Positions 19,371 through 29,428 of a stretch of DNA of 64,000 nucleotides are shown here, piece by piece. The translations under genes and the position numbers were made by a program. Each line of letters opens with the position of its first letter. Positions within the stretch are counted from its first letter, which is position 1. The stretch is from Streptomyces sp. Y2F8-2 (GTDB lineage Bacteria > Actinomycetota > Actinomycetes > Streptomycetales > Streptomycetaceae). The stretch covers positions 930,001 to 994,000 of the forward strand of contig NZ_BNGS01000001.1 of the NCBI RefSeq assembly GCF_014905555.1. Reading direction: 5' to 3'. The notes under the pieces were generated by a model, which searched no databases, had not been told where the DNA came from, and saw only the letters and a program-made list of their open reading frames with translations.

Positions 19371-20305
19371 CCGTTCGTGAACTGCCCATGGTCGTACCGG
19401 TGCAGGGCCTCCCCGCCCGGGTGAGGATCCACGAGGTGGGCCCGCGCGACGGCCTGCAGAACGAGAAGCGCACGGTACCGACGGAGGTGAAGGCGGACTT
19501 CATCCGCCGTCTCGCGGACGCGGGCCTGACGACGATCGAGGCGACGAGCTTCGTGCACCCGAAGTGGGTGCCGCAGCTCGCCGACGCGGAGGAGCTGTTC
19601 CCGCTGGTCGGCCAACTGCCCGTCGAGCTCCCGGTCCTCGTCCCGAACGAACGCGGCCTGGACCGCGCCCTCGCGCTGGGCGCCCGAAGTATCGCCGTCT
19701 TCGCCAGCGCCACCGAGTCCTTCGCGAAGGCCAACCTCAACCGCACGGTGGACGAGGCCCTGGCGATGTTCGAACCGGTGGTCGCGCGCGCGAAGGCGCA
19801 GAAGGTACACGTCCGCGGCTATCTGTCGATGTGCTTCGGGGACCCCTGGGAGGGCGCGGTCCCCGTCCACCAGGTGGTCCGCGTCTGCCGGGCGCTCATG
19901 GACATGGGCTGCGACGAGCTCAGCCTGGGCGACACGATCGGGGTGGCGACCCCGGGTCATGTCCAGGCCCTCCTCTCCCAGCTGAACGAGGAGGACGTGC
20001 CGACCAGCGCGATCGGCGTGCACTTCCACGACACCTACGGCCAGGCGCTCGCCAACACGCTGGCGGCGCTCCAGCACGGCGTGACGACCGTCGACGCCTC
20101 CGCGGGCGGCCTCGGTGGCTGCCCCTACGCCAAGTCCGCCACCGGCAACCTCGCCACCGAAGACCTCGTCTGGATGCTCCAGGGCCTCGGCGTCGACACC
20201 GGGGTCGACCTCGGCCGGCTCACCGCCACAAGCGTGTGGATGGCCGCGCACCTGGACCGGCCGAGCCCCTCCCGCACCGTCCGAGCCCTCTCCCACAAGG
20301 AGTGA
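19367..20305 (+). CDS. hmgL: Hydroxymethylglutaryl-CoA lyase
   Basis: A 312-residue TIM-barrel aldolase-type lyase that cleaves HMG-CoA to acetoacetate and acetyl-CoA, the last step of leucine breakdown. The N-terminal [11 protein letters not shown] holds the catalytic Arg-Asp pair, and the C-terminal [14 protein letters not shown] carries the signature cysteine. HFHDTYG provides metal-binding histidines. It is coupled to mccA by a four-base overlap and followed after five bases by acdH. Enoyl-CoA hydratase for the intervening hydration is not in this operon. Confidence 0.95.
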   Translation: MTVRELPMVVPVQGLPARVRIHEVGPRDGLQNEKRTVPTEVKADFIRRLADAGLTTIEATSFVHPKWVPQLADAEELFPLVGQLPVELPVLVPNERGLDRALALGARSIAVFASATESFAKANLNRTVDEALAMFEPVVARAKAQKVHVRGYLSMCFGDPWEGAVPVHQVVRVCRALMDMGCDELSLGDTIGVATPGHVQALLSQLNEEDVPTSAIGVHFHDTYGQALANTLAALQHGVTTVDASAGGLGGCPYAKSATGNLATEDLVWMLQGLGVDTGVDLGRLTATSVWMAAHLDRPSPSRTVRALSHKE

Positions 20306-20310
20306 CCCCC

Positions 20311-21471
20311 ATGGACCACCACCTCTCCCCCGAGCTGGAGGAACTCCGGCGCACGGTCGAGGAGTTCGCGCACGACGTCGTGGCGCCCAAGATCGGCGAC
20401 TTCTACGAGCGGCACGAGTTCCCGTACGAGATCGTCCGCGAGATGGGCCGTATGGGCCTGTTCGGGCTGCCGTTCCCGGAGGAGTACGGCGGCATGGGCG
20501 GCGACTACCTGGCGCTGGGCGTCGCGCTGGAGGAACTGGCCCGAGTGGACTCCTCGGTCGCCATCACGCTGGAGGCGGGGGTCTCCCTCGGCGCGATGCC
20601 GATCTACCGCTTCGGCACACAGGCCCAGAAGCAGCAGTGGCTGCCGCGGCTGTGCTCGGGCGAGATCCTGGGCGCGTTCGGCCTGACGGAGCCGGAGGCC
20701 GGCTCGGACGCGGGCGGGACCCGTACGACGGCCCGCCTGGACGCGTCGACGAACGAGTGGGTGATCAACGGCACCAAGTGCTTCATCACCAACTCGGGTA
20801 CGGACATCACGGGCCTGGTCACCGTCACGGCGGTCACGGACCGCACGGAGGACGGCCGCCCGAAGATCTCCTCGATCATCGTCCCGTCCGGCACGCCCGG
20901 GTTCACGGTCGCTGCCCCCTACTCGAAGGTCGGTTGGAACGCCTCCGACACCCGGGAGCTGTCCTTCGCGGACGTCCGTGTACCCGCGGAGAACCTCCTG
21001 GGCGAGGAAGGCCGGGGCTACGCCCAGTTCCTGCGCATCCTGGACGAGGGCCGTATCGCGATCGCGGCCCTGGCGACGGGCCTGGCACAGGGCTGTGTGG
21101 ACGAGTCGGTGAAGTACGCGAAGGAACGTCACGCCTTCGGGCGCCCGATCGGCGCCAACCAGGCGATCCAGTTCAAGATCGCCGACATGGAGATGAAGGC
21201 CCACACGGCCCGTCTGGCCTGGCGTGACGCCGCGTCCCGCCTGGTTTCCGGCGAACCCTTCAAGAAGGAGGCGGCCCTGGCGAAGCTCCACTCCTCCACG
21301 GTCGCGGTGGACAACGCCCGCGACGCCACCCAGATCCACGGCGGCTACGGCTTCATGAACGAGTACCCGGTGGCCCGTATGTGGCGCGACTCCAAGATCC
21401 TGGAGATCGGGGAGGGCACGAGCGAGGTACAGCGGATGCTGATCGCCCGGGAGCTGGGGCTGGCGGGCTGA
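20311..21471 (+). CDS. acdH: Acyl-CoA dehydrogenase (AcdH, branched/short chain)
   Basis: A 386-residue flavoprotein dehydrogenase, fourth gene of the operon, with AAGGAG 9 bases before ATG 20311. Motifs include AFGLTEPEAGSDAGG, IHGGYGFMNEYPVA and EIGEGTSEVQRMLI. The glutamate in GEGTSE is at the catalytic-base position of short- and medium-chain enzymes, whereas classical isovaleryl-CoA dehydrogenases have alanine there. The context says isovaleryl-CoA oxidation, and the streptomycete AcdH has been linked to short branched acyl-CoA. The residue suggests that it also serves other short-chain substrates. Confidence 0.9.
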   Translation: MDHHLSPELEELRRTVEEFAHDVVAPKIGDFYERHEFPYEIVREMGRMGLFGLPFPEEYGGMGGDYLALGVALEELARVDSSVAITLEAGVSLGAMPIYRFGTQAQKQQWLPRLCSGEILGAFGLTEPEAGSDAGGTRTTARLDASTNEWVINGTKCFITNSGTDITGLVTVTAVTDRTEDGRPKISSIIVPSGTPGFTVAAPYSKVGWNASDTRELSFADVRVPAENLLGEEGRGYAQFLRILDEGRIAIAALATGLAQGCVDESVKYAKERHAFGRPIGANQAIQFKIADMEMKAHTARLAWRDAASRLVSGEPFKKEAALAKLHSSTVAVDNARDATQIHGGYGFMNEYPVARMWRDSKILEIGEGTSEVQRMLIARELGLAG

Positions 21472-21503
21472 GCCGCCTGCGGGGAAGCCCGGCCGTGAAG
21501 ACC

Positions 21504-21533
21504 GGGGCGCCGTATCCAGCGATACGGCGCCCC
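21504..21533. terminator. Perfect 12 bp hairpin between convergent genes
   Basis: GGGGCGCCGTAT pairs with ATACGGCGCCCC across CCAGCG. It lies between acdH and the oppositely oriented phosphodiesterase gene and would serve both as a bidirectional terminator. Confidence 0.85.
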
Positions 21534-21539
21534 CTGCCG

Positions 21540-23672
21540 TCACCTCGTGGCGCAGTTGTCTTTACGCCACTGGACGAAGTCGCCCACCCGGTTGGTGATG
21601 ACACCGTCGACGCCCCAGGACGTGGCGGTCTTCCACTTGGTGTCGGTGTCGACCGTCCAGACGAACACCTTGACGCCTGCCGCGTGGAGCTCCGCCAAAG
21701 CGGTGGGCCTGGCCGCGAGACCGTTGAAGTTCACCGCATACGTGTCAAGTGAGAACGAGCGGGCCGTGGCCACCGGGTCCGCGTCGAGTGCGTCCCGGAG
21801 CAGCGCGACCTTGATCCCGTACGGGGAGGTCTTCGCCTGCCGCACGATGTTCTCGTCGAAGGACTGCACAACGGTGCGCTCGGTCATTCCGGCTTCGGAC
21901 ACCAGCCTGAGGGCGTGGTCGACGGCTGCCGGTGTCTGCGGCCCCTTCAGTTCCAGCAGAAGCCGAGTGGACCTCGCCTTCACCGAGGACAGCAGTTCCT
22001 CCAGGGTGGGAACGTGCCCTCCGCCCTTCACCGTCAGCTTGGAGATCTCTTCGGCGGTGAGCTCGTCGACGCGCCCGGTCCCGTCGGTCGTCCTGTCCAC
22101 GGTGTCGTCGTGCATGATGACCGGCTGGCCGTCCTTGGTGAACTGCACGTCGGTCTCGACCCAGTCAGCGCCTCGGTCGGCTGCCGCGTCCATGGAGGCG
22201 ATCGTGTTCTCGGGTGCGATCTGCGGCGCGCCACGGTGCCCGAGGCCATCGGTACGGGAGCAGTCGGCTGCCGAGGTGTCGTCGGAGAGGAAGACGTCGT
22301 CGATGGTGCCGGGGACGTACTCCTGGAAGGCGCCCTTGTAGAGCACCCGGCCGATCTGCAGCCCGCCCAGGGCACGCCAGGGCGTGGTGAAGGACGCGGC
22401 CGCCTGAGGCTTCCCGTTCACGAACAACTGGATCTTCTTGGCCGACGCGTCATACACGCCCTCCAGATGTGTCCAGACCCCGACCTGCGCCGCGGTCGAA
22501 CTCACCGACCGGACGATCCCCGTGTCGTCGGTGTCCTTGACGTGCCGGTTGAACACCCACCGGTCGTACCACTTGGAGTAGTACAGCTGGAACCCACTGG
22601 CCCGCGAACCGGCCTGCGACAGGAACGTGTGATTGGCGTTCTTGTCGTCCAACTTCACCCACGCCGACACCGAGAACGACTTCGTGGTGTCCACCACCGG
22701 CCCCGCCGTGGCCGCGTACGCCGACGACCCGTTCAACTTCAACCCGGTCCCGGCCTTGCCCGCCACACCGAGCTGAGCGCCGCCCCCCGCCACCGTCGCG
22801 ACGGGTCCGGCACCCATGCCCCCGCTGACACGGGCGCTTCCCGCGCCCTCGTCCAGCCGGAACGACGCGAGCTCCTGCAGGCGGGCCGGCAGCCCACCAC
22901 GCCCGATCGCCTCGACCTCCGTCTGCGTGGCAACCGACTGCACGAGCCGCACATCGTCGACGGTCCCGGTGAAGTACTCCTGGAAGGCGCCCTTGTAGCG
23001 CACCCGGCCGATCTGCAGACCGCCGGAGGCACGCCAGGGCGTGGTGAAGGTGGCCGCCGTCTGGGGCTTGCCGTTGACAAACAGCTGGATCTTCTTGGCC
23101 GACGCGTCGTACACCCCGGTGAGATGTGTCCAGACCCCGACCTGCGCCGCACTGGAACTCATCGACCGGACGATCCCCGTGTCGTCGGTGTCCTTGACGT
23201 GCCGGTTGAACACCCACCGGTCGTACCACTTGGAGTAGTACAGCTGGAACCCACTGGCCCGCGAACCGGCCTGCGACAGGAACGTGTGGTTGGCGTTCTT
23301 GTCGTCCAGCTTCACCCACGCCGACACCGAGAACGACTTCGTGGTGTCCACCACCGGCCCCGCCGTGGCCGCGTACGCCGACGACCCGTTCAACTTCAAC
23401 CCGGTCCCGGCCTTGCCCGCCACACCGAGCTGAGCGCCACCCCCCGCCACCGTCGCGACGAACTCCTTGGGCGCACCGCCCAGCACACGCCGCGTCCCGG
23501 TGCCCTCGTCCAGGCCGAAGGAGGCCTTGGCCGTGAAGGCGGCGGTCTGCAGAGGGAGGTTCTGCTCAGCAGGCGACAACGTGGACGGGGCGTTCACTCT
23601 CCCCGTCACACTGATCACCACCAATGCGCCGATCAGCGTCAAGGGCAGCGTACGTGCACTACGCGACTTCAA
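21540..23672 (-). CDS. Secreted glycerophosphodiester phosphodiesterase with two LamG-like domains
   Basis: About 710 residues. A signal peptide (LPLTLIGALVVISVTG) is followed by two LamG/concanavalin-like jelly-roll domains and a C-terminal GDPD catalytic domain, which cleaves glycerophosphodiesters to glycerol 3-phosphate and an alcohol. GDPD motifs are all present: GHRGAPQIAPENT, VETDVQFTKDG and IMHDDTVDRT. The two LamG domains are 219 residues apart and almost identical in their C-terminal two thirds, showing recent duplication or gene conversion. TTG 23672 is preferred because GAGGA precedes it; TTG 23756 gives a longer N terminus that would spoil the signal peptide. Likely role: phosphate or glycerol scavenging at the cell surface. 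Confidence 0.85.
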   Translation of the reverse strand: MKSRSARTLPLTLIGALVVISVTGRVNAPSTLSPAEQNLPLQTAAFTAKASFGLDEGTGTRRVLGGAPKEFVATVAGGGAQLGVAGKAGTGLKLNGSSAYAATAGPVVDTTKSFSVSAWVKLDDKNANHTFLSQAGSRASGFQLYYSKWYDRWVFNRHVKDTDDTGIVRSMSSSAAQVGVWTHLTGVYDASAKKIQLFVNGKPQTAATFTTPWRASGGLQIGRVRYKGAFQEYFTGTVDDVRLVQSVATQTEVEAIGRGGLPARLQELASFRLDEGAGSARVSGGMGAGPVATVAGGGAQLGVAGKAGTGLKLNGSSAYAATAGPVVDTTKSFSVSAWVKLDDKNANHTFLSQAGSRASGFQLYYSKWYDRWVFNRHVKDTDDTGIVRSVSSTAAQVGVWTHLEGVYDASAKKIQLFVNGKPQAAASFTTPWRALGGLQIGRVLYKGAFQEYVPGTIDDVFLSDDTSAADCSRTDGLGHRGAPQIAPENTIASMDAAADRGADWVETDVQFTKDGQPVIMHDDTVDRTTDGTGRVDELTAEEISKLTVKGGGHVPTLEELLSSVKARSTRLLLELKGPQTPAAVDHALRLVSEAGMTERTVVQSFDENIVRQAKTSPYGIKVALLRDALDADPVATARSFSLDTYAVNFNGLAARPTALAELHAAGVKVFVWTVDTDTKWKTATSWGVDGVITNRVGDFVQWRKDNCATR
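22318..22803 (-). repeat. LamG-domain tandem duplication, distal copy
   Basis: Encodes the second LamG domain. The part at 22507-22781 differs from the other copy at only about three positions by my reading, while the rest is more diverged. Confidence 0.85.
22975..23460 (-). repeat. LamG-domain tandem duplication, proximal copy
   Basis: Encodes the first LamG domain, exactly 657 bp (219 codons) from the other copy. The near-identical core is 23164-23438. Confidence 0.85.
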
Positions 23673-24034
23673 ATCCGAGTCCTCACCGATTCGGAGACCA
23701 GGCACACGGGGGCTGGGCTCCGGTCGGCAGACTTCCCCCCGTGCAATCTTCCTCAACGAGCAGCAGGCCGCCCAAGGCAGGGTTCGGGGGCTTGCCGCAC
23801 GGGTGCGGATCGCGTCCGTCCAAACCGATCAGGCGAGCAGGCACCCGGGTCACGCCCTTCACCCGACGGCTTGACGTGACCAACTGAAGGATCTTGACCC
23901 GGAGTCTACGACTTTCACAGACACTTCACAGCCAACTTCGAAGCAGGCCGTGGCTGATTCCGTCGCCCCGGCCGCCACGGTGGTGGTCGTCCGGAAAGAG
24001 GAGGAGGCCCTGACCAGGCCCCCTGGACACTATG

Positions 24035-24053
24035 TGAGGTTAGGCTAACCTAA
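24035..24053. promoter_or_regulatory. Iron box (DmdR/IdeR operator) before desE
   Basis: TGAGGTTAGGCTAACCTAA matches the 19 bp actinobacterial iron box TTAGGTTAGGCTAACCTAA with one or two mismatches at the left end. It sits 43 bases before the desE start and overlaps a likely -10 (TAATAT), so Fe(II)-DmdR1 would repress when iron is plentiful. Confidence 0.9.
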
Positions 24054-24096
24054 TATCGCCTTGCCCGGCCCGACCGCACGAAAGCAGACCACACCC

Positions 24097-25146
24097 ATGT
24101 CCAAAGCCCCCGCCACCCGTCTCACCCGCCGCGGCATCCTCACCGCCGGCGGCGCCCTCGGCCTCGGTGCCGTGCTCGCGGCCTGCGGGGACGAGAAGGC
24201 GAAAAGCGGCGGCTCGGGCAGCGGCGCCCCCGCCGGCAAGTCCGGTCCCTGGTCGTTCAAGGACGACCGCGGGCAGACCGCCGAGGCCGACAAGGTGCCG
24301 TCGAACATCGTCGCGTTCGTCGGTGTCGCCGCCGCACTGCACGACTACGGCGTCGATGTGAAGGGCGTCTTCGGCCCGACCAAGACCAAGGACGGCAAGG
24401 CCGACGTCCAGGCCGGCGACCTCGACGTCGACAAGGTCACCGTCCTCGGCAACGAATGGGGCCAGTTCAACCTCGAGAAGTACGCGGCCCTCGCCCCCGA
24501 CCTCCTCGTCACCACCATGTTCGACGGCGCCGGGACGCTCTGGTACGTGCCCGAGGAGTCCAAGAAGAAGATCCTCGCCGTGGGCGCCCCGAGCGTGGGG
24601 ATCTCCGTCTACGACCGCCAGATGCCCGAGCCCCTGCAGCGCATGCTGGAACTCGCCAAGTCGCTCGGCGCGGACACCGCCTCCGCGAAGACCGCCCAGG
24701 CGAAGAAGCGGTTCGAGGACGCCGCCGCCCGGCTGCGCGCCGCCGCCAAGGCCAAGCCCGACATCAAGGTGCTGGCGGGCTCCGCGAGCCAGGACGTCTT
24801 CTACGTCTCCGGAACCAACCTCTCGATCGACCTTGAGTACTTCAAGGCCCTCGGCGTGAACTTCGTCGAGCCGCCCGCCTCCGCGCTGAAGGCGAGCGGA
24901 GGCTGGTTCGAGAACCTCAGCTGGGAGAACGTCGACAGGTACAAGGCCGACGTCATCATGATGGACAACCGCACCTCGGCCATCCAGCCCGCCGACATCA
25001 CCGAGGCGACCTGGAAGAAGCTCCCCGCGGTCAAGGCGGGCCAGGCCATCGCCCGCAACCCCGAGCCCATCCTGTCGTACGACAAGTGCGCCCCGCTGCT
25101 CGAGGACCTCGCCAAGGCGATCGAGACGGCCAAGAAGGTCAGCTGA
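24097..25146 (+). CDS. desE: Ferric-siderophore ABC transporter binding lipoprotein (DesE-type)
   Basis: A 349-residue periplasmic-type binding protein for ferrioxamine, anchored outside the membrane. The N terminus has a twin-arginine motif TRRGIL and a lipobox LAAC with C30, so it is likely a Tat-exported lipoprotein. The mature part is a class III binding fold with two lobes joined by a long helix (residues about 170-215). An iron box controls it. The position upstream of a siderophore reductase and desABCD matches the Streptomyces desferrioxamine locus. Cognate permease and ATPase genes are not in this window. Confidence 0.92.
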   Translation: MSKAPATRLTRRGILTAGGALGLGAVLAACGDEKAKSGGSGSGAPAGKSGPWSFKDDRGQTAEADKVPSNIVAFVGVAAALHDYGVDVKGVFGPTKTKDGKADVQAGDLDVDKVTVLGNEWGQFNLEKYAALAPDLLVTTMFDGAGTLWYVPEESKKKILAVGAPSVGISVYDRQMPEPLQRMLELAKSLGADTASAKTAQAKKRFEDAAARLRAAAKAKPDIKVLAGSASQDVFYVSGTNLSIDLEYFKALGVNFVEPPASALKASGGWFENLSWENVDRYKADVIMMDNRTSAIQPADITEATWKKLPAVKAGQAIARNPEPILSYDKCAPLLEDLAKAIETAKKVS

Positions 25147-25189
25147 CCCTCTCCCCCGCCCCCTACCTGACGATGGCTCAGGAGTACTC

Positions 25190-26035
25190 ATGACGACGGC
25201 CGTAGCCGCCCCGTTCCGTTTCTTCTCCCTTCAGGTCGTACGGACGAGGCGGCTCGGCCCGTCCCTCGTCCGGGTCACCTTCGCCGGAGACGACCTGAAC
25301 GCCTTCCGCTCCGACGGACGCGACCAGAGCCTGTCCCTGTTCCTGCCGCATCCCGGGCAGCCGGAGCCCGTCATCCCCCTGCACCTCGGCGACGACTGGT
25401 GGCACGGCTGGCGTGAACTCCCCGACGACGTACGGGCTGTGATGCGCTCGTACACGCTGCGCGCCCTGCGCCGCGACCCCGACGAGATCGACATCGACTT
25501 CGTGCTGCACGGCATCGAGCCGGCCGCCACGGCACCCGCCGGTCCCGCCTCCCGCTGGGCCTCCCGGGCCACCCCCGGCGACCGGGTCGTCCTCCTCGGC
25601 CCGGCCGTCGAGGACAACCGCGCGATCCGTTTCCGTCCGCCCGAGGACACCGACCTGGTGGTGATCTGGGCCGACGAGACCGCCGTACCCGCCGCCTCCG
25701 CGATCCTCGAGTCGCTGCCCCCGGGCACGCGCGCCCAGGTCTGGCTGGAGGTCGGGCAGGCCGGGGACATCCAGGACCTGGCGACTCGGGCGGACGCCCG
25801 GATCACCTGGCTCGTACGCGACGGCGAGAGGCCCCCCATGACTCTCGCCGCGCTGCGGGACGCCGAACTCCCGCCCGCGAAGGCCCCGTACGTGTGGATC
25901 GCGGGCGAGGCCGGCCGGGTGAAGGAGCTGCGGCGGCACTTCGTCGGCGAGCGCGGTGTCGACCGGCGGCGTGTCACCTTCGTCGGCTACTGGCGGCACG
26001 GGCTGAGCGAGGAGCAGGTGCGCGAGCAGCAGTGA
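25190..26035 (+). CDS. Siderophore-interacting FAD reductase (SIP/ViuB family)
   Basis: A 281-residue flavoprotein that releases iron from imported ferric siderophore by reduction. The flavin-binding RSYTLR motif (R-x-Y-T) occurs near residue 85. The C-terminal NAD(P)H-like domain contains VVIWADETAVPAASAIL and YVWIAGEAGRVKELRRHF. AGGAG stands seven bases upstream of ATG 25190. It lies 43 bp after desE and is probably in the same iron-regulated transcript, with desABCD starting anew after its own iron box. Confidence 0.92.
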   Translation: MTTAVAAPFRFFSLQVVRTRRLGPSLVRVTFAGDDLNAFRSDGRDQSLSLFLPHPGQPEPVIPLHLGDDWWHGWRELPDDVRAVMRSYTLRALRRDPDEIDIDFVLHGIEPAATAPAGPASRWASRATPGDRVVLLGPAVEDNRAIRFRPPEDTDLVVIWADETAVPAASAILESLPPGTRAQVWLEVGQAGDIQDLATRADARITWLVRDGERPPMTLAALRDAELPPAKAPYVWIAGEAGRVKELRRHFVGERGVDRRRVTFVGYWRHGLSEEQVREQQ

Positions 26036-26070
26036 CGGCGGTCACCACGGGGCGGAGTTTCCCTTGATCG

Positions 26071-26095
26071 AACTTAGGTTAGGCTAACCTAAGTT
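26071..26095. promoter_or_regulatory. Perfect iron box before desABCD
   Basis: The exact 19-mer TTAGGTTAGGCTAACCTAA lies at 26074-26092, and symmetry extends to 25 bp (AACTTAG through CTAAGTT) around a central G. It is the expected DmdR1/IdeR operator for the biosynthetic operon. Confidence 0.95.
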
Positions 26096-26155
26096 TCGAG
26101 AGGACGACTTCGCCCCTCTGCTGTCCCGCCCGGACTCCCCCACCGGAGGACCCAC

Positions 26156-27622
26156 ATGCGCTCGCACCTGCTCAATGACCTCACCGCGGAGCACTACCGC
26201 CGCTCCGTGACCGAAGGAGTGGAGCGGGTGGCCGACCGACTCGCCACCACCGACCGTCCGTTCACCGGCGCCACGGTCGACGCCCTCGCCCCCCGCATCG
26301 ACGGGATCGACCTGGACCGCCCGCTGCACGACACCACCGCGGCCCTGGACGAGCTGGAGGAGCTCTACCTCCGCGACGCGGTCTACTTCCACCACCCCCG
26401 CTACCTCGCCCACCTCAACTGCCCGGTCGTCATCCCGGCCGTGCTCGGCGAGGCCGTCCTGTCCGCCGTCAACTCCTCCCTCGACACCTGGGACCAGTCG
26501 GCGGGCGGCACCCTGATCGAGCGCAGGCTCATCGACTGGACCGCCGAGCGGATCGGCCTCGGCCCGGCCGCCGACGGCGTGTTCACCTCCGGCGGCACCC
26601 AGTCCAACCTCCAGGCGCTGCTGCTGGCCCGTGAAGAGGCCAAGCCGTGGCGGGCAGGATGGGAAGCATCGGACACGCTCGCCAGGCTGCGCATCCTCAC
26701 CTCCGAGGTCAGCCACTTCAGCGTCAGGAAGTCCGCGAAACTCCTCGGCCTCGGCCCCGAGTCCGTCGTCGCCGTCCCCGTCGGCCACGACCGGCGCATG
26801 CAGACCGTCGCCCTCGCCCACGAGCTGGAGCGCTGCACCCGGGACGGTCTGATCCCGATGGCCGTCGTCGCCACCGCCGGCACCACCGACTTCGGCTCCA
26901 TCGACCCGCTGCCCGAGATCGCCGGGCTGTGCGCCCAGTACGGCACCTGGATGCACGTGGACGCGGCCTACGGCTGCGGACTGCTGGTCTCGCCCCGCCG
27001 CCGCGGCCTCCTCGACGGCATCGAACGCGCCGACTCGGTCACCGTCGACTACCACAAGTCCTTCTTCCAGCCGGTGAGTTCGTCGGCCGTCCTGGTCCGC
27101 GACGCCGCCACGCTGCGGCACGCCACCTACCACGCGGAGTACCTCAACCCGCGCAGCGCGGTGCGGGAGCGCATCCCCAACCAGGTCGACAAGTCCCTGC
27201 AGACCACCCGCCGCTTCGACGCCCTCAAGCTGTGGATGACGCTGCGCGTGATGGGCGCCGACGGCATCGGACAGCTCTTCGACGAGGTCTGCGACCTGGC
27301 GGCCGAGGGCTGGAAGCTGCTCGCCGCCGACCCGCGCTACGACGTCGTCGTCGAACCGCAGCTGTCCACGCTCGTCTTCCGCTACATCCCCTCCGCCGTC
27401 ACCGACCCGGCCGGCATCGACCGCGCCAACCTGTACGCCCGCAAGGCCCTCTTCGCCTCCGGTGACGCGGTCGTCGCGGGCACCAAGGTCGCGGGCCGCC
27501 ACTACCTGAAGTTCACCCTGCTCAACCCCGAGACCACGGTGGACGACATCGCCGCCGTCCTCGATCTGATCGCCGGCCACGCCGAGCAGTACCTGGGAGA
27601 GTCCCTTGACCGCGCGTCCTGA
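26156..27622 (+). CDS. desA: Lysine decarboxylase, desferrioxamine biosynthesis
   Basis: A 488-residue PLP-dependent group II decarboxylase converting lysine to cadaverine, the first step of desferrioxamine synthesis. The cofactor lysine is K301 in DYHKSFFQP, and HVDAAYGCG near residue 268 holds the pyridine-nitrogen aspartate. [18 protein letters not shown] is the phosphate-binding region. GGAGG lies 6 bases before ATG 26156. The stop overlaps desB by 17 bases, so translation of the two is coupled. Confidence 0.96.
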   Translation: MRSHLLNDLTAEHYRRSVTEGVERVADRLATTDRPFTGATVDALAPRIDGIDLDRPLHDTTAALDELEELYLRDAVYFHHPRYLAHLNCPVVIPAVLGEAVLSAVNSSLDTWDQSAGGTLIERRLIDWTAERIGLGPAADGVFTSGGTQSNLQALLLAREEAKPWRAGWEASDTLARLRILTSEVSHFSVRKSAKLLGLGPESVVAVPVGHDRRMQTVALAHELERCTRDGLIPMAVVATAGTTDFGSIDPLPEIAGLCAQYGTWMHVDAAYGCGLLVSPRRRGLLDGIERADSVTVDYHKSFFQPVSSSAVLVRDAATLRHATYHAEYLNPRSAVRERIPNQVDKSLQTTRRFDALKLWMTLRVMGADGIGQLFDEVCDLAAEGWKLLAADPRYDVVVEPQLSTLVFRYIPSAVTDPAGIDRANLYARKALFASGDAVVAGTKVAGRHYLKFTLLNPETTVDDIAAVLDLIAGHAEQYLGESLDRAS

Positions 27623-28889
27623 AGCCACCGGGAAGACGTACGACTTCGTGGGGATCGGGCTCGGCCCCTTCAACCTCGGCCTCGCCTGCCTCACCGAGCC
27701 GATCGACGGCCTCGACGGTGTCTTCCTGGAGGCGAAGCCCACCTTCGAGTGGCACTCGGGGATGTTCCTGGAGGGCAGCCACCTCCAGACCCCGTTCCTC
27801 TCGGACCTGGTCACCCTGGCCGACCCGACCTCCCCGTACTCCTTCCTCAACTACCTGAAGGAGCGGGGCAGGCTGTACTCGTTCTACATCCGCGAGAACT
27901 TCTACCCCCTGCGCGTCGAGTACGACGACTACTGCCGCTGGGCCGCCGGGAAACTCGCCGGCGTCCGCTTCAACACGACGGTCACCGAGGTGACGTACGC
28001 GGACCAGGACGAGGTGTACGTCGTACGGACGCAGGACGGGGACACCTACCGCGCCCGTCATCTGGTCCTCGGCACCGGCACCCCTCCCCACATCCCGGAG
28101 CCCTGCCGCGGTCTGGGCGGCGACGTCATCCACAACTCCCGCTATCTGGAGCACAGGCACCGGCTCCAGACCAAGGAGTCGATCACCCTGGTCGGCAGCG
28201 GCCAGTCCGCCGCGGAGATCTACCGCGACCTGCTCGGAGAGATCGACGTCCACGGCTACCGGCTGAACTGGGTGACCCGCTCCCCGCGCTTCTTCCCCCT
28301 CGAGTACACCAAGCTCACGCTGGAGATGACCTCCCCCGAGTACATCGACTACTTCCACGCGCTGCCCGAGCGGACCCGCTACCGCCTCACGGAGCAGCAG
28401 AAGGGCCTGTTCAAGGGCATCGACAGCGATCTGATCGACGAGATCTTCGACCTGCTGTACCAGAAGAACCTCGACGGCCCGGTCCCGACCCGCCTGCTCA
28501 CCAACTCGACGCTGACGAGGGCCGCCTACGAGGACGGCACCTACACCCTCACCTTCCGCCAGGAGGAGCAGGAGAAGGACTACGAGCTGCGCTCCCAGGG
28601 CCTGATCCTCGCCACCGGATACAAGTACGTCGAACCCGAGTTCCTGGGGCCCGTCCGCGACCGTCTGCGCTACGACCGGCACGGCAACTTCGACGTGGCC
28701 CGCAACTACGCGATCGACGTCACCGGCCGGGGCGTGTTCCTGCAGAACGCCGGCGTCCACACCCACTCGATCACCTCACCCGACCTGGGGATGGGCGCCT
28801 ACCGGAACGCGTACATCATCCGGGAGCTGCTCGGCAGCGAGTACTACCCCGTCGAGAAGACCATCGCCTTCCAGGAGTTCGCGGTATGA
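27606..28889 (+). CDS. desB: Cadaverine N-monooxygenase
   Basis: A 427-residue flavin-dependent N-hydroxylase of the lysine/ornithine monooxygenase family, making N-hydroxycadaverine. An N-terminal FAD site ([15 protein letters not shown]), the NADPH-binding [12 protein letters not shown] near residue 195 and the C-terminal LATGYKY motif are present. It starts at TTG 27606 within the desA end, after GGGAGA, and its stop overlaps the desC start (ATGA). Confidence 0.95.
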   Translation: MTARPEATGKTYDFVGIGLGPFNLGLACLTEPIDGLDGVFLEAKPTFEWHSGMFLEGSHLQTPFLSDLVTLADPTSPYSFLNYLKERGRLYSFYIRENFYPLRVEYDDYCRWAAGKLAGVRFNTTVTEVTYADQDEVYVVRTQDGDTYRARHLVLGTGTPPHIPEPCRGLGGDVIHNSRYLEHRHRLQTKESITLVGSGQSAAEIYRDLLGEIDVHGYRLNWVTRSPRFFPLEYTKLTLEMTSPEYIDYFHALPERTRYRLTEQQKGLFKGIDSDLIDEIFDLLYQKNLDGPVPTRLLTNSTLTRAAYEDGTYTLTFRQEEQEKDYELRSQGLILATGYKYVEPEFLGPVRDRLRYDRHGNFDVARNYAIDVTGRGVFLQNAGVHTHSITSPDLGMGAYRNAYIIRELLGSEYYPVEKTIAFQEFAV

Positions 28890-29428
28890 GCACCGTCGAC
28901 ATCGGCACCTTCACCCTCCGCCCCGTCGACCCGCGCCGGGACGCCGAACTGCTGCACGCCTGGGTCACGCACCCCAAGGCGGCCTTCTGGATGATGCAGG
29001 ACGCCACGGTCGGCGACGTGGAGCACGCCTACCGGGAGATCGCGGCCGACGAGCACCACCACGCGCTCCTCGGGCTGCACGACGGCGCGCCCGCCTTCCT
29101 GATGGAGAGGTACGACCCGGCCCACCGTGAGCTGGTCGGGCTGTACGAGCCGGAACCGGGCGACGTCGGCATGCACTTCCTGGTGGCGCCGACCGACACG
29201 CCCGTGCACGGGTTCACCCGGGCCGTCATCACCGCCGTGATGCGGCACCTGTTCGAGGACTCCGCCACCCGGCGGGTCGTCGTCGAGCCCGATGTGCGCA
29301 ACACGGCCGTGCACGCCCTCAATGAGGCGGTCGGGTTCGTGCCCGAACGAGAGATCGAAAAGCCGGAGAAGAAGGCCCTGTTGAGTTTCTGCACCCGTGA
29401 GCGGTTCGAGAAGGCGGTGGCGGCATGA
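28886..29428 (+). CDS. desC: N-hydroxycadaverine acyltransferase
   Basis: A 180-residue GNAT-fold acyltransferase of the IucB type that acylates N-hydroxycadaverine with succinyl-CoA (or acetyl-CoA) to give the hydroxamate units of desferrioxamines. [20 protein letters not shown] and [10 protein letters not shown] are family-typical, and [19 protein letters not shown] is the acyl-CoA-binding helix region. Four-base overlaps at both ends (with desB and desD) show a tightly coupled operon. Confidence 0.95.
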   Translation: MSTVDIGTFTLRPVDPRRDAELLHAWVTHPKAAFWMMQDATVGDVEHAYREIAADEHHHALLGLHDGAPAFLMERYDPAHRELVGLYEPEPGDVGMHFLVAPTDTPVHGFTRAVITAVMRHLFEDSATRRVVVEPDVRNTAVHALNEAVGFVPEREIEKPEKKALLSFCTRERFEKAVAA

